A stretch of 51,865 nucleotides of DNA from positions 1-51,865 of the forward strand of contig NZ_FNDE01000023.1 in NCBI RefSeq assembly GCF_900099925.1, read 5' to 3'. The first letter of the stretch is position 1. Each line of letters opens with the position of its first letter. The notes beneath the pieces were generated by a model. The model saw only the letters and a program-made list of their open reading frames with translations, had not been told where the DNA came from and searched no databases. This stretch comes from Aneurinibacillus thermoaerophilus (GTDB taxonomy: Bacteria > Bacillota > Bacilli > Aneurinibacillales > Aneurinibacillaceae). Made by a program: the position numbers and the translations under genes. Positions 1-7,693 of this stretch are shown piece by piece.

Positions 1-158
1 CCGGAGTTATCCCGGTCGTACAGGCAGGTTGCCTACGTGTTACTCACCCGTCCGCCGCTAACCTCAGGAATGCAAGCACTCCATCGGTTCGCTCGACTTG
101 CATGTATTAGGCACGCCGCCAGCGTTCGTCCTGAGCCAGGATCAAACTCTCCAAAAAA
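1..158 (-). rRNA. rrs: 16S ribosomal RNA, 5' end (partial)
   Basis: The minus strand carries the conserved 5' end of bacterial 16S rRNA: AGAGTTTGATCCTGGCTCAG reads from 150 to 131, followed by the usual helix 6 and variable region 1 sequence. The gene runs off the left edge, so only about the first 158 nucleotides are present. The mature 5' end is placed about 8 nucleotides before AGAGTTTGAT by comparison with known 16S genes. Tandem promoters and a leader lie upstream at 159-481. Confidence 0.97.
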
Positions 159-355
159 GATGAAGATTGATACGCAAGCTCGTAAGCTAGCTCATAAAGT
201 AAAGAATGTTTTTCGGGCCCCATAAAAGTGCCTGAAATCAACTTTGAAGCTGACCTTCACTTTCATGGGATATTTAACTCGCACACAAACGAGTTTCACT
301 GTTCAGTTTTCAAGGGACTTCTTTTTCTCTGTCGCATTCTGTTGACGACTTTTAC
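159..355 (-). other. rRNA operon leader
   Basis: This is the non-coding transcribed leader between rrn promoter P2 and the 16S gene. On the minus strand it contains CCTTGAAAACTGAACA (around 317-302), a sequence typical of Bacillales rRNA leaders and spacers. I see no credible protein gene here. Confidence 0.7.
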
Positions 356-384
356 ATTTTATCAAATATTAGACTAAATTGCAA
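356..384 (-). promoter_or_regulatory. rrn promoter P2 (sigma-A)
   Basis: On the minus strand there is a -35 TTGCAA (379-384), a 17-nucleotide spacer and a -10 TAAAAT (356-361). It is the promoter nearer the 16S gene of a tandem pair, the usual arrangement for rRNA operons in Bacillus. Confidence 0.75.
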
Positions 385-451
385 TATCTTTTTTAAAAAT
401 AACCCTGTTTTATCTCAAGGATTTATCACTGTTTTAACAGCGACAATTGAA

Positions 452-481
452 AATGTATCATATACTAATCACTATTGTCAA
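452..481 (-). promoter_or_regulatory. rrn promoter P1 (sigma-A)
   Basis: On the minus strand there is a consensus -35 TTGACA (476-481), an 18-nucleotide spacer and a -10 TACATT (452-457). It lies about 100 bases upstream of P2. The A/T-rich stretch beyond it (482-540) could act as an UP element. Confidence 0.7.
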
Positions 482-594
482 CACATTTATTATATCTTTA
501 TATTTGTATTTTTTATTTTGGAATTATGTTTCCAGTTTTCACTGCGAATTATACCACATCAAAAATAAAGAGTCTCAGGGGAAACAAAGCCCTT

Positions 595-1260
595 TCAGCC
601 CTTTAATTTAAGCATTTGCTTCATAATATCTATTTCCTGTCCCACGAAGCTCTGAATCAACAGGGGAGTGATGGTAGTCTCAACAACAGCTGCCACAAAT
701 AGCATAACTACAATAGTGCCAACAGCCAAAGGGAGATCTCTCAGCATATCACTGAACTTTTTCCTCACAGTTGTCCGTTTCTCTCTTACAAACAGACTAA
801 CAACCCAGTCATACGTCAATACACCCAACTTAATACCGATGGCTGCTGCGAAAATGATGGCACTCAGTTCAATAATCCCATGCGGCAAAATTCCAGCGAG
901 CAAAATCTTTAGCGGACTTATGCCTCCGCTTGCATATACTTTTAACAAGAAACCGAGCAAAATACCGTTTGTCACTAGCCCCAGGGCGGGATACAGCCCA
1001 AAGAAAAAGATGCCAAGCCCCACCATGCTAAACGCGACCATTACATTATTTTTAAAAATAACCCCAAATGTATATAACGGGTTATTGGCTTTTCTAATAT
1101 CACTTCCAATTCGTTGAATGTTGTCTATCATCTGCTTGGCAAATTGTTTAATTTCTTCCGCATTCGTATATCCGAAGAACACACCTATCAACATCAGCGC
1201 AACACCGAGCCATATGTATCGTTTATTCTCACAGACAATGCTTGCCAGTCTTTTTACCAT
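595..1260 (-). CDS. spoIIM: Stage II sporulation protein M (SpoIIM family)
   Basis: This 221-residue membrane protein has the SpoIIM/DUF95 pattern. There is a transmembrane segment near residues 15-32, two long hydrophobic blocks at about 74-107 and 121-157, and a last one at about 176-203. The family hallmark Pro-His-Gly-x-x-Glu occurs in the central block (PHGIIELSAI). SpoIIM works with SpoIID and SpoIIP in the complex that thins septal peptidoglycan and drives engulfment during sporulation; this is family knowledge. The start ATG is preceded by GGGGAG at about 10 bases. It stands alone between the rRNA operon and the divergent pdaB, in a neighbourhood rich in sporulation genes. Length is close to the roughly 215 residues usual for the family. 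Confidence 0.85.
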   Translation of the reverse strand: MVKRLASIVCENKRYIWLGVALMLIGVFFGYTNAEEIKQFAKQMIDNIQRIGSDIRKANNPLYTFGVIFKNNVMVAFSMVGLGIFFFGLYPALGLVTNGILLGFLLKVYASGGISPLKILLAGILPHGIIELSAIIFAAAIGIKLGVLTYDWVVSLFVREKRTTVRKKFSDMLRDLPLAVGTIVVMLFVAAVVETTITPLLIQSFVGQEIDIMKQMLKLKG

Positions 1261-1343
1261 TGCATATCTGCTCCCCTTTCCTGTACTTTCCTCTTCTTGA
1301 TAATACCGCGATTCTTTCTTCCGTATTCCTTATTTTCAAAAAG

Positions 1344-1371
1344 GCATATCCTTGACTCACAGGCATACATA
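1344..1371 (+). promoter_or_regulatory. Putative sigma-E promoter of pdaB
   Basis: GCATATC (1344-1350), a 13-base spacer and CATACATA (1364-1371) resemble the -35 and -10 consensus of the mother-cell sporulation factor sigma-E. The element lies 41 bases upstream of the pdaB start. B. subtilis pdaB (ybaN) is known to be sporulation-controlled, which fits. Confidence 0.55.
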
Positions 1372-1411
1372 TGTAATGGACAAGGGTTAAACTAATAAGG
1401 AGGTGTGATTT

Positions 1412-2170
1412 TTGTTTTGGATTGTAAACGCCAGACGTCTTAAACAGTATCTTATCATTCTTACTGCCGCTTTATTCGCCATTGGCATCGCCTGGGCCGA
1501 AAGGGATAATATTTCAATCTTCACGTCAGGAAAAAATGGGCCGAACGCTATTTACAAAGTGGACACGCGGGAAAAAAAGCTCGCTCTCACCTTTGATATT
1601 AGCTGGGGCGAAGAACGTGTAGGCCCAATTCTTGACATTCTTGAGCAAAAAGGTGTGAAAAAAGCAACGTTCTTCCTTTCCTCGCCCTGGAGCAAAAGCC
1701 ACCCTGACATCGTAAAACGCATTAAAGACATGGGATTTGAAATCGGTTCTCATGGACATAAATACACTAACTACAGCAGCCTAAACGACGAAGAAATTCA
1801 AGCGGAAATCACAAAAGCCCACGAAATTTTAAAGGAATTAACTGGAACTCCACCTAATCTTATCCGTACTCCGAATGGCGATTTCGATAAACGCGTACTT
1901 AAAATCGCCGACAAAATGGGGTATACAGTCGTCCAATGGGATACGGATTCGAAAGACTGGCTGAATCCTGGAACAGAGCAAATCATTAAAAATGTCGTGG
2001 ACAGTGCACATCCCGGTGATATTATTTTGATGCACGCAAGCGATTCATGCAAGCAGACCCATCTGGCCCTTCCGGCCATCATCGAACAATTGCGCTCCAA
2101 AGGTTACGAATTTGTCACCGTTTCTGAACTTATCGCTAACGCAAAAATAAATACAAACGAGGTTCAATAA
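1412..2170 (+). CDS. pdaB: Polysaccharide deacetylase family sporulation protein PdaB
   Basis: This 252-residue protein has one N-terminal membrane anchor (about residues 12-29) followed by a NodB-type carbohydrate esterase 4 domain. Visible motifs are TFD at 60-62 (TFDISWG, lacking the second Asp of the usual TFDDG, as in PdaB proteins), the metal-binding SHGH at 113-116, R-x-P-x-G (RTPNG), and the late LMHAS motif. PdaB is needed to keep the spore cortex intact after late sporulation. The start is TTG, chosen because an excellent ribosome-binding site, AGGAGGTG (1399-1406), lies just upstream. kbaA converges on it from the right and the two genes share a terminator region. The order matches the pdaB-kbaA-gerD-salA-cwlD region of B. 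subtilis. Confidence 0.9.
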   Translation: MFWIVNARRLKQYLIILTAALFAIGIAWAERDNISIFTSGKNGPNAIYKVDTREKKLALTFDISWGEERVGPILDILEQKGVKKATFFLSSPWSKSHPDIVKRIKDMGFEIGSHGHKYTNYSSLNDEEIQAEITKAHEILKELTGTPPNLIRTPNGDFDKRVLKIADKMGYTVVQWDTDSKDWLNPGTEQIIKNVVDSAHPGDIILMHASDSCKQTHLALPAIIEQLRSKGYEFVTVSELIANAKINTNEVQ

Positions 2171-2175
2171 ATGAG

Positions 2176-2215
2176 AAAAAGCCGGGCGGTTACTTCGCCA
2201 GGCTTTCGTTTTTTT
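2176..2215 (+). terminator. Rho-independent terminator of pdaB, inside the kbaA 3' end
   Basis: A GC-rich stem (AAAGCC-GGCG paired with CGCC-GGCTTT) is followed by a T-run (2209-2215). The last codons of the convergent kbaA gene (stop at 2190-2192) are part of this stem. Confidence 0.8.
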
Positions 2216-2792
2216 GCAGAACACGATGCAACTGCATAATTTGCCACGTATTGCATAATAACAACGGCACAATCATCATAATCATTGCTTTCGGATTGTT
2301 TTCTTTGAGCGCCGGAAGCCACTCAAGAACCGTAACAACAAACATAAAAAAAACGGTCGGAATCCAAGCAGAAGCATTCGTCGCCTTGACTTTAAAATAA
2401 GCAACCACCACCGCATAAACGAGCAGGCTAAACGGCAGCCATACATATCCGAGAATCGGTTCTTCTTTTGCGAACAGATCATGTCGTAAAACGACCAAAT
2501 CAACAAATACAAACAGAATCAAGAGCACCTGTACTCCCAGCCAAAGACTTTTTCTTCTGAGTACGCTAAGCGCTAAATAATTCAACATTAAATAGGCGAA
2601 AAAACCCATCTGGCTAATTATACTAAACATAAGACCCATAATTAATCTTCCAAAAATACCCATACCAAAATTCCCGAATCCGCCGCCAAGCGATTCCATG
2701 CCAATAAAAGCACCAGTAATTACCGCTCCCAAGGCTCCCATAAGAAGCGTCGTATAAAACAAAAAAGACCACTTTCGTAATGTCACCAACAT
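2190..2792 (-). CDS. kbaA: KinB-signalling pathway activation protein KbaA
   Basis: This 200-residue, strongly hydrophobic protein has about six predicted membrane segments and an N-terminal MLVTLRKW. Its position between pdaB and gerD is that of B. subtilis kbaA. KbaA is required for activity of the sporulation sensor kinase KinB, which feeds the phosphorelay to Spo0A. The open frame continues upstream to 3059, but the internal ATG at 2792 gives the length of the known family and has GAGGA about 11 bases before it. The upstream part would overlap divergent gerD. Another KinB-pathway gene, kapB, lies at 41562; kinB itself is not in this window. Confidence 0.8.
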   Translation of the reverse strand: MLVTLRKWSFLFYTTLLMGALGAVITGAFIGMESLGGGFGNFGMGIFGRLIMGLMFSIISQMGFFAYLMLNYLALSVLRRKSLWLGVQVLLILFVFVDLVVLRHDLFAKEEPILGYVWLPFSLLVYAVVVAYFKVKATNASAWIPTVFFMFVVTVLEWLPALKENNPKAMIMMIVPLLLCNTWQIMQLHRVLQKNESLAK

Positions 2793-2991
2793 ACCCCCAT
2801 GCTTCCTCGTTTCCCTTTCTTGATTGTACCAACAGCCCCAGTAAAAAACCAGTAATTTCGCCCATTCGTCACATCCTCCATTTCCTCCATAATTCACCAC
2901 GCGCAAGGCCCGGTCAATAAGGATAAACAGCATCATCGTTTGACATGCTAAATCATAGCTATACAAATTGAGAAATGAGGGAAGCAAAGTG

Positions 2992-3609
2992 ATGAACCAT
3001 TTTACCATTTCCATAAAATATGTGCTTTCTTCCATTCTACTCGCTGCTGTTCTGGTCACGGGTTGTAGCGGAGGTCAACAAAAAGAAAAATCCGCCTCTT
3101 CCGACTATAAAGAAACAAAGCAAATGGTTGTCGACATTTTAAAAACAAAAGAGGGGCAAAAAGCAATTCATGAAGCCATGAACGAACGCTCATCTACACA
3201 AAGCGTCCAGAGAGCAGGGCAAGGGGGCGGCGAAGAGATGAAAATTCAAGCCCATGAAATGATGCAAGACCCGAAATTTGCAGTTTCTATGGCTAAAGCG
3301 ATGCAGGAGCAAAACAAAAAATTACTAAAAGATCTCATGAAAGAACCTGAGTACCAGAAAATGATGCTCGATATTATGAAAGACCCTGAATATCAAAAGC
3401 TGGTGCTAGAAACAATGAAAAGTCCCGCGTACCGCCAACAGACAATGAGTGTAATGAAAGATGCGCTACAAAGTCCAATGTTCCGTCTGGAAATGATTCA
3501 GCTTGCCCAGAAAGCTCAGGAACAAATGATAAAGCCTGAGCAAGGCAAAGGTAAAGAAAAAGGAAAAGAAGGCGGAGGAAAACAAGAGGGCGGTGGAGGT
3601 AAAAAGTAA
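2992..3609 (+). CDS. gerD: Spore germination lipoprotein GerD
   Basis: This 205-residue protein has a lipoprotein signal peptide: a hydrophobic core followed by lipobox LVTGC with the lipidated Cys at about residue 25. The mature part is helical and rich in repeated Met/Lys/Glu stretches of the type EPEYQKMMLDIMKDPEYQKL, the GerD signature. It ends in a long Lys/Gly/Glu-rich tail (about the last 25 residues), which makes it longer than the B. subtilis protein of about 185 residues. GerD sits on the outer face of the spore inner membrane and is needed for clustering of nutrient germinant receptors. GAGG at 2977-2980 serves ATG 2992; the GTG immediately before (2989) is an alternative start. 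It diverges from kbaA. Confidence 0.88.
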   Translation: MNHFTISIKYVLSSILLAAVLVTGCSGGQQKEKSASSDYKETKQMVVDILKTKEGQKAIHEAMNERSSTQSVQRAGQGGGEEMKIQAHEMMQDPKFAVSMAKAMQEQNKKLLKDLMKEPEYQKMMLDIMKDPEYQKLVLETMKSPAYRQQTMSVMKDALQSPMFRLEMIQLAQKAQEQMIKPEQGKGKEKGKEGGGKQEGGGGKK

Positions 3610-3645
3610 TTCTCCTTCCTTCCAAAGCTAAAACCGCTTGTACAA

Positions 3646-3845
3646 GAAAAACTCGCTGGCTTATGCCTGGTCCTTTTTCCACATAGAAGAAAACCGGCCA
3701 CCTTGTGGTACGTCGGCCGGACTGACAAAACATCTGGAGCCCTCGAGGAGGGAGACATTTGCCAGTCTTTCTCTCCCTCCGTGCCACACGCTCCACATGC
3801 CACATGGAAAAAGAAAACGTTTGGCACACACCTCACGAGTTTTTC
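3646..3845. other. Candidate multi-stem structured RNA or DNA element
   Basis: This gene-free region has nested perfect inverted repeats. The outer 10-bp stem is GAAAAACTCG (3646-3655) with CGAGTTTTTC (3836-3845). Three hairpins lie inside: CCGGCC (3694-3699) with GGCCGG (3715-3720); GGAGGGAGA (3747-3755) with TCTCCCTCC (3772-3780); and GTGCCA (3781-3786) with TGGCAC (3822-3827). This multibranch pattern suggests a structured transcript or a small palindromic element. I do not recognise it as a known riboswitch, 6S RNA or SRP RNA, and the sequence does not show which strand is transcribed. Confidence 0.4.
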
Positions 3846-3861
3846 TTCATTTACTTATGGA

Positions 3862-3909
3862 AAGAAAGTGTATATTGCTTTATCACTATAAAGCAACATA
3901 TACTTTCTT
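3862..3909. repeat. Long near-perfect hairpin (22-bp arms, 4-base loop)
   Basis: The left arm 3862-3883 and right arm 3888-3909 are reverse complements except at two positions, separated by the loop CACT. The stem is A/T-rich and has no clear T-run. It may be a bidirectional terminator or an element of the adjacent structured region. Confidence 0.6.
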
Positions 3910-3915
3910 AATACG

Positions 3916-3955
3916 AAAAAAAAACGGAAGTGAGGAGTTCCTCATCTTCCGTTTT
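3916..3955 (-). terminator. Rho-independent terminator of salA
   Basis: On the minus strand the stem AAAACGGAAG...CTTCCGTTTT, with a further GAGGA/TCCTC pairing inside, is followed by a run of nine T. It lies just downstream of the salA stop. Confidence 0.85.
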
Positions 3956-3968
3956 CGCCGTATTTTGC

Positions 3969-5096
3969 TTATACGGAAATACCAGCTTTCTCATCAACTT
4001 TCCGCGCTAGTTCCGCATAGATTTTGCCGATTTCTTCATGTTCTTGATATACAGAAGGTGCGTAACGATCTTCGTCGCGCATCGGCTCCGGCTGTCCTAG
4101 CGGAATTTGCGCCAGCAATTCTGTCTTCAGCTCCTCCGCGAGCTTCTGACCTCCGCCGCTTCCGAAGATCGGGTCTTTTTCGCCGTTCTTGTTTATATAG
4201 TAAGACATGTTTTCTACTACCCCAAGAATTTCGTGGTTTGTGCGGAGGGCCATCGCACCGGCACGCGCTGCTACGAACGCCGCTGTGGGATGCGGAGTCG
4301 TTACGATAATTTCCTTGCTCTGCGGAATCATCTGGTGCACATCAAGCGCTACATCACCCGTTCCTGGCGGCAGATCGAGAATCATGTAATCTAGTTCACC
4401 CCAATGAATTTCACTAAAGAAGTTACGCAACATTTTTCCCAGCATCGGCCCGCGCCAAATAATCGGCGAATTGTCCTCTACGAAGAATCCCATGGAGATC
4501 ACTTTTACGCCGAAACGTTGCACGGGCATAACCATATTGTCAATTACAACCGGCCGTTGCGTAATGCCCATCATGTCCGGTACGCTAAAACCGTAAATAT
4601 CCGCATCAATGACACCGACTTTCTTGCCCATACGTGCCAACGCAACCGCTAGGTTAACTGTTACCGTGGATTTTCCGACGCCGCCTTTTCCGCTTGCTAC
4701 TGCAATAAATTGCGTTTTCGAATCCGGTGCAAGAAGAGGGGAGATTTGGCTTAAGCCCGCGCCGTGTCCCTGTACCGCGCCATTGTTTGGCGCGGAAGGC
4801 GAACCATCTGCACTACCGCCACGAATTATCGCAGCGACACGCGCTCTTTCCTCATCTGTCATCGCTCCAAAGTGAACAACAACTTCTTTCGCACCAAGCG
4901 CTTTAATCGCATTTTCCACATCTTCCTGAATCTTCACCTTTAACGGACAGCCCTGAATGGTAAGAATAACATCCAATTCTACTCTATCGTCATCAATCTT
5001 GATATTACGTACCATGCCCAGTTCCACTACACTGCGGTGGATCTCCGGATCTTGAACCCCTTTCAGCGCCTCTAACACTTTCTCTTCTGTAATCAC
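3969..5096 (-). CDS. salA: Mrp/NBP35-family P-loop ATPase SalA
   Basis: This protein of about 375 residues has an N-terminal MIP18/DUF59 domain (QDPEIHRSVVELGM), a linker rich in Gly/Ala/Pro, and a ParA/MinD-type ATPase domain. The deviant Walker A is SGKGGVGKS, and the switch and Walker B region includes DLPPGTGDV. Mrp proteins are iron-sulphur carriers; the Bacillus member SalA (YbaL) is a regulator that represses scoC. The Cys-x-x-Cys cluster motif found in many Mrp proteins after GVVENMSY is absent here, which favours the SalA branch. The start is set at GTG 5096 because GAGAGGTGAAA precedes it; an in-frame TTG at 5114 is less likely. It follows cwlD by 68 bases, probably co-transcribed. 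Confidence 0.88.
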   Translation of the reverse strand: MITEEKVLEALKGVQDPEIHRSVVELGMVRNIKIDDDRVELDVILTIQGCPLKVKIQEDVENAIKALGAKEVVVHFGAMTDEERARVAAIIRGGSADGSPSAPNNGAVQGHGAGLSQISPLLAPDSKTQFIAVASGKGGVGKSTVTVNLAVALARMGKKVGVIDADIYGFSVPDMMGITQRPVVIDNMVMPVQRFGVKVISMGFFVEDNSPIIWRGPMLGKMLRNFFSEIHWGELDYMILDLPPGTGDVALDVHQMIPQSKEIIVTTPHPTAAFVAARAGAMALRTNHEILGVVENMSYYINKNGEKDPIFGSGGGQKLAEELKTELLAQIPLGQPEPMRDEDRYAPSVYQEHEEIGKIYAELARKVDEKAGISV

Positions 5097-5164
5097 TTGT
5101 CTTTCACCTCTCAAAATGGCGTACTTTTTTCATTATACCACTCTGTTATTTTTTCCTACAAAGC

Positions 5165-5887
5165 TTATTGCACTTCTTCAACAGTTTCCCCTGAATAATA
5201 ACGTAAAATCCCCTGGTAAATCGCATTGGCCATTTGTTTTTGATAACGGGAAGTCGCCATAAGTTTAGCCTCTTGCTCGTTGGATAGAAACCCGACTTCC
5301 ACCAGTACGGATGGACATTCCGCTGTGCGAAGGATGAAAATATCATCTGTTTTTTTTGCCACTCTGTCTGTATTGCTTATGACACGTTTAATTTCATCCT
5401 GAATAAGATGAGCCATCTGGCCGGATTGCTTTAACGCAGGCGAATAGAATGTTTGTGCCCCTGACCAGCGCGGAGATGGAATGGCATTCAGATGAATGCT
5501 TATCAGCAAATCAGCCTGATTATCTTTAATTAACCGGACACGCCGCAGTAAATCTTCGGTTTTACGTTTACTCAACCCTTTTGTGCCAGGAGCGGCCAAA
5601 TCTGTATCCGTTTCGCGTGTCATAATAACCAAAGCGCCCGCCTCCTGTAGAAAATCGCGTAAATACATACTAATAGGCAAAGTGATGTCTTTCTCAATTA
5701 TTCCACCTTTGCTTTTGGCTCCGCCGTCTGGTCCGCCATGCCCAGCATCCACGACAATAATTTTTCCGGAAAGCGGCAGCGACCAAACGGACCATGACTC
5801 ATCATCCATCGGCATATTATATGTCAAAAGTGTTATAAGGAACATCAGTGCTCCTAACCACAGTATTACGTTTCTTTTTTTTTGCAA
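5165..5887 (-). CDS. cwlD: N-acetylmuramoyl-L-alanine amidase CwlD
   Basis: This 240-residue amidase_3 enzyme has an N-terminal signal anchor (about residues 7-24). The zinc-dependent active site is visible as DAGHGGPDGGA (His ligand), an acidic ligand in IEKDITLP, SIHLNA (second His) and the catalytic Glu in VLVEVGF. CwlD cleaves the peptide from muramic acid so that, together with PdaA, muramic-delta-lactam forms in the spore cortex, the mark recognised by germination lytic enzymes. The start is a TTG preceded by a run of seven G ending in GGAG with 6-base spacing. salA follows downstream on the same strand; ybaK upstream is separated by a terminator. Confidence 0.93.
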   Translation of the reverse strand: MQKKRNVILWLGALMFLITLLTYNMPMDDESWSVWSLPLSGKIIVVDAGHGGPDGGAKSKGGIIEKDITLPISMYLRDFLQEAGALVIMTRETDTDLAAPGTKGLSKRKTEDLLRRVRLIKDNQADLLISIHLNAIPSPRWSGAQTFYSPALKQSGQMAHLIQDEIKRVISNTDRVAKKTDDIFILRTAECPSVLVEVGFLSNEQEAKLMATSRYQKQMANAIYQGILRYYSGETVEEVQ

Positions 5888-6045
5888 AGTATACTCCCCC
5901 CCCTATTCTAATTACTATATACATTTGACTTGATCGATTGACATTGTTTAATAGAGCAAAGTACATCTCTAGCTCTTATATATAAAACATATGTACAACC
6001 TTCCTGTTTATTCGCGGAACATATATCCCCTGGTTTCGTTCAAAT

Positions 6046-6076
6046 AAAAAAGCGAGCTTTTGTCATAAGCCCGCTC
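6046..6076 (-). terminator. Rho-independent terminator of ybaK
   Basis: On the minus strand AGCGGGCTT and AAGCTCGCT form a stem followed by six T, immediately after the ybaK coding region. Confidence 0.85.
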
Positions 6077-6085
6077 TAAATCGCT

Positions 6086-6529
6086 TCAAAGCAATTTAAG
6101 TTTTCGCTGTTTTTTTCCATAGACAAGGCCGTGGCGAAACCACTTTGCCGCCAAATCTTCCGCTATAATGGATACTGAATAAAAGTCCCATTCGCCAAGG
6201 CGACTCATAAGGTTAAAATCATTAGCTAATGTGTAAATACTCAGAAGATGTTGCTGGGAGTAGCTGCGTTCAATTTCTTCCGCCGTACGCCCCGCTTTAT
6301 ATAACTTACTAGCTGCAACGCCTTGGAAAAAGAATTCGTAAATAATTTCGGCCAGATATTCTTCGACAAGGTAGCGTTGCAGCAAAGGGAGATGACGAAT
6401 GGAAACTTCGACAGTGTTATAGTAGTAGCGGCGCACCTCTTGGATGTCGATGCCATCCTTAATTTTCTTACGCATATTTTCGTTCCGTATCCTAGCACGT
6501 TCTTCAAACGATACTATATTGCTGTCCAT
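6086..6529 (-). CDS. ybaK: YbaK-like protein (DUF2521)
   Basis: This is a 147-residue soluble, mostly helical protein with no signal or membrane segment. It matches the small Bacillales family DUF2521 (B. subtilis YbaK) in length and in position between rpsI and cwlD. The N-terminus is basic and coiled-coil-like (VSFEERARIRNENMRKK), and the C-terminus is Lys-rich. Function is unknown. It has its own terminator downstream, and a strong terminator of rpsI separates it from the ribosomal operon upstream. Identification rests mainly on synteny and size. Confidence 0.75.
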   Translation of the reverse strand: MDSNIVSFEERARIRNENMRKKIKDGIDIQEVRRYYYNTVEVSIRHLPLLQRYLVEEYLAEIIYEFFFQGVAASKLYKAGRTAEEIERSYSQQHLLSIYTLANDFNLMSRLGEWDFYSVSIIAEDLAAKWFRHGLVYGKKQRKLKLL

Positions 6530-6648
6530 GCGATCACCCTGTTTTATCGTATGAATGTTACTCTTAGGATGGCCTTTTCGTTTATTGTTTCATACCTTGT
6601 TTGAAAATCTGATTATCTTAAACGAAAGCAGTCAGCAAAACGTGTAAC

Positions 6649-6680
6649 AAAAAGCCCAATCCAAAAGGATTGGGCTTTTT
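6649..6680 (-). terminator. Rho-independent terminator of rplM-rpsI
   Basis: A perfect 14-bp stem (6649-6662 with 6667-6680) has a 4-base loop, with A/T runs on both sides so it can act in both directions. It ends the long ribosomal protein transcript. Confidence 0.92.
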
Positions 6681-6702
6681 CTGAATATAAATATCGTCCA
6701 AA

Positions 6703-7095
6703 TTAGCGTTTGGAGAATTGAGGTGCGCGACGAGCAGCTTTAAGACCGTATTTCTTACGTTCTTTCATCCGTGGATCGCGAGTCAAGAATCCAGCTGCTT
6801 TCAAAGCGCCACGAAGATCCGGGTCAGCTTGCAGCAACGCGCGGGAGATGCCATGGCGGATCGCACCCGCTTGACCGGTTGTACCGCCGCCATTCACATT
6901 TACAAGCACATCGTACTTGCCTTCCGTTTCAGTAAGAACGAGCGGTTGCTTTACGATAAGTTTCAAAGTTTCAAGACCAAAATATTCATCCATTGGACGC
7001 TTGTTGATGATGATTTGACCATCGCCAGGTACTAAGCGAACGCGTGCAACGGAATGCTTGCGACGACCTGTTCCGTAGTATTGAACTTGTGCCAC
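6703..7095 (-). CDS. rpsI: 30S ribosomal protein S9
   Basis: This 130-residue protein starts [15 protein letters not shown] and ends with the family tail [17 protein letters not shown], whose last residues reach the P-site tRNA. Length is normal. It lies 18 bases downstream of rplM, in the conserved L13-S9 pair, with a ribosome-binding site GGAGGG before the ATG. Confidence 0.97.
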   Translation of the reverse strand: MAQVQYYGTGRRKHSVARVRLVPGDGQIIINKRPMDEYFGLETLKLIVKQPLVLTETEGKYDVLVNVNGGGTTGQAGAIRHGISRALLQADPDLRGALKAAGFLTRDPRMKERKKYGLKAARRAPQFSKR

Positions 7096-7113
7096 GAAAT
7101 TACCCTCCTTTTA

Positions 7114-7551
7114 CTATCCGCGCAGTTCCCATTTTTCTGGTTTTTGCGCTTGATGTGGATGCTCAGAACCAGCATATACATGCAGTTTTGTAACCAATCG
7201 ACGACCAAGGCGGTTCTTCGGCAGCATGCCTTTAACAGCAAGCTCGATCATGCGCTCAGGCTTGGTAGCCAACATTTGGCCAGCCGTAGTGATTTTCAAG
7301 CCGCCCGGATAACCGGAGTGACGATAATACAGCTTATCCGTCATTTTCTTACCAGTCAGTTTGATTTTATCAGCATTGATAACGATAACGAAATCGCCAG
7401 TGTCAACGTGCGGTGTGAATTCAGGTTTGAATTTTCCGCGAAGAATAGCCGCTACTTCGCTGGCCAGACGTCCGAGCGTCTGTCCTTCAGCATCAACAAC
7501 ATACCATTTACGCTCTACTTCGAGTGGCTTGGCCATGTATGTGGTGCGCAT
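7114..7551 (-). CDS. rplM: 50S ribosomal protein L13
   Basis: This 145-residue protein starts [21 protein letters not shown], the standard Firmicute L13 N-terminus. An in-frame extension upstream to 7575 is not used: GGAGGG lies 6 bases before ATG 7551. L13 is an early 23S-binding assembly protein. A promoter (7657-7686) and a leader hairpin (7602-7645) precede it, so rplM-rpsI can be transcribed separately from the upstream truA transcript. Confidence 0.96.
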   Translation of the reverse strand: MRTTYMAKPLEVERKWYVVDAEGQTLGRLASEVAAILRGKFKPEFTPHVDTGDFVIVINADKIKLTGKKMTDKLYYRHSGYPGGLKITTAGQMLATKPERMIELAVKGMLPKNRLGRRLVTKLHVYAGSEHPHQAQKPEKWELRG

Positions 7552-7601
7552 TGTTTTCCCTCCTGTAACTTGCATTTCAAAAAGTTCCGTTAACCTTTAT
7601 A

Positions 7602-7645
7602 TTTTAAAAACCAACACATTTTCGGGGCGTTAGTGGGTTTTAAAA
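7602..7645 (-). promoter_or_regulatory. L13 ribosomal protein leader hairpin
   Basis: On the minus strand TTTTAAAACC pairs with GGTTTTTAAAA around a loop containing CGCCCCG. It lies in the 5' untranslated region of rplM. Firmicutes have a described L13 leader RNA at this position, thought to mediate feedback by L13; assignment is by position and hairpin shape. Confidence 0.55.
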
Positions 7646-7656
7646 TACCGAATTTG

Positions 7657-7686
7657 ATATTACTACAATTTTGGTATTAAAGTCAA
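7657..7686 (-). promoter_or_regulatory. rplM-rpsI promoter (sigma-A)
   Basis: The minus strand shows -35 TTGACT (7681-7686), an 18-base spacer and -10 TAATAT (7657-7662), directly upstream of the L13 leader. Confidence 0.65.
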
Positions 7687-7693
7687 GAAAAAA

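Noticed and set aside
2793-3059. Upstream extension of kbaA to a 289-residue protein
   Set aside because: It would overlap gerD and its regulatory region, it adds sequence unlike KbaA, and the internal ATG gives the family length.
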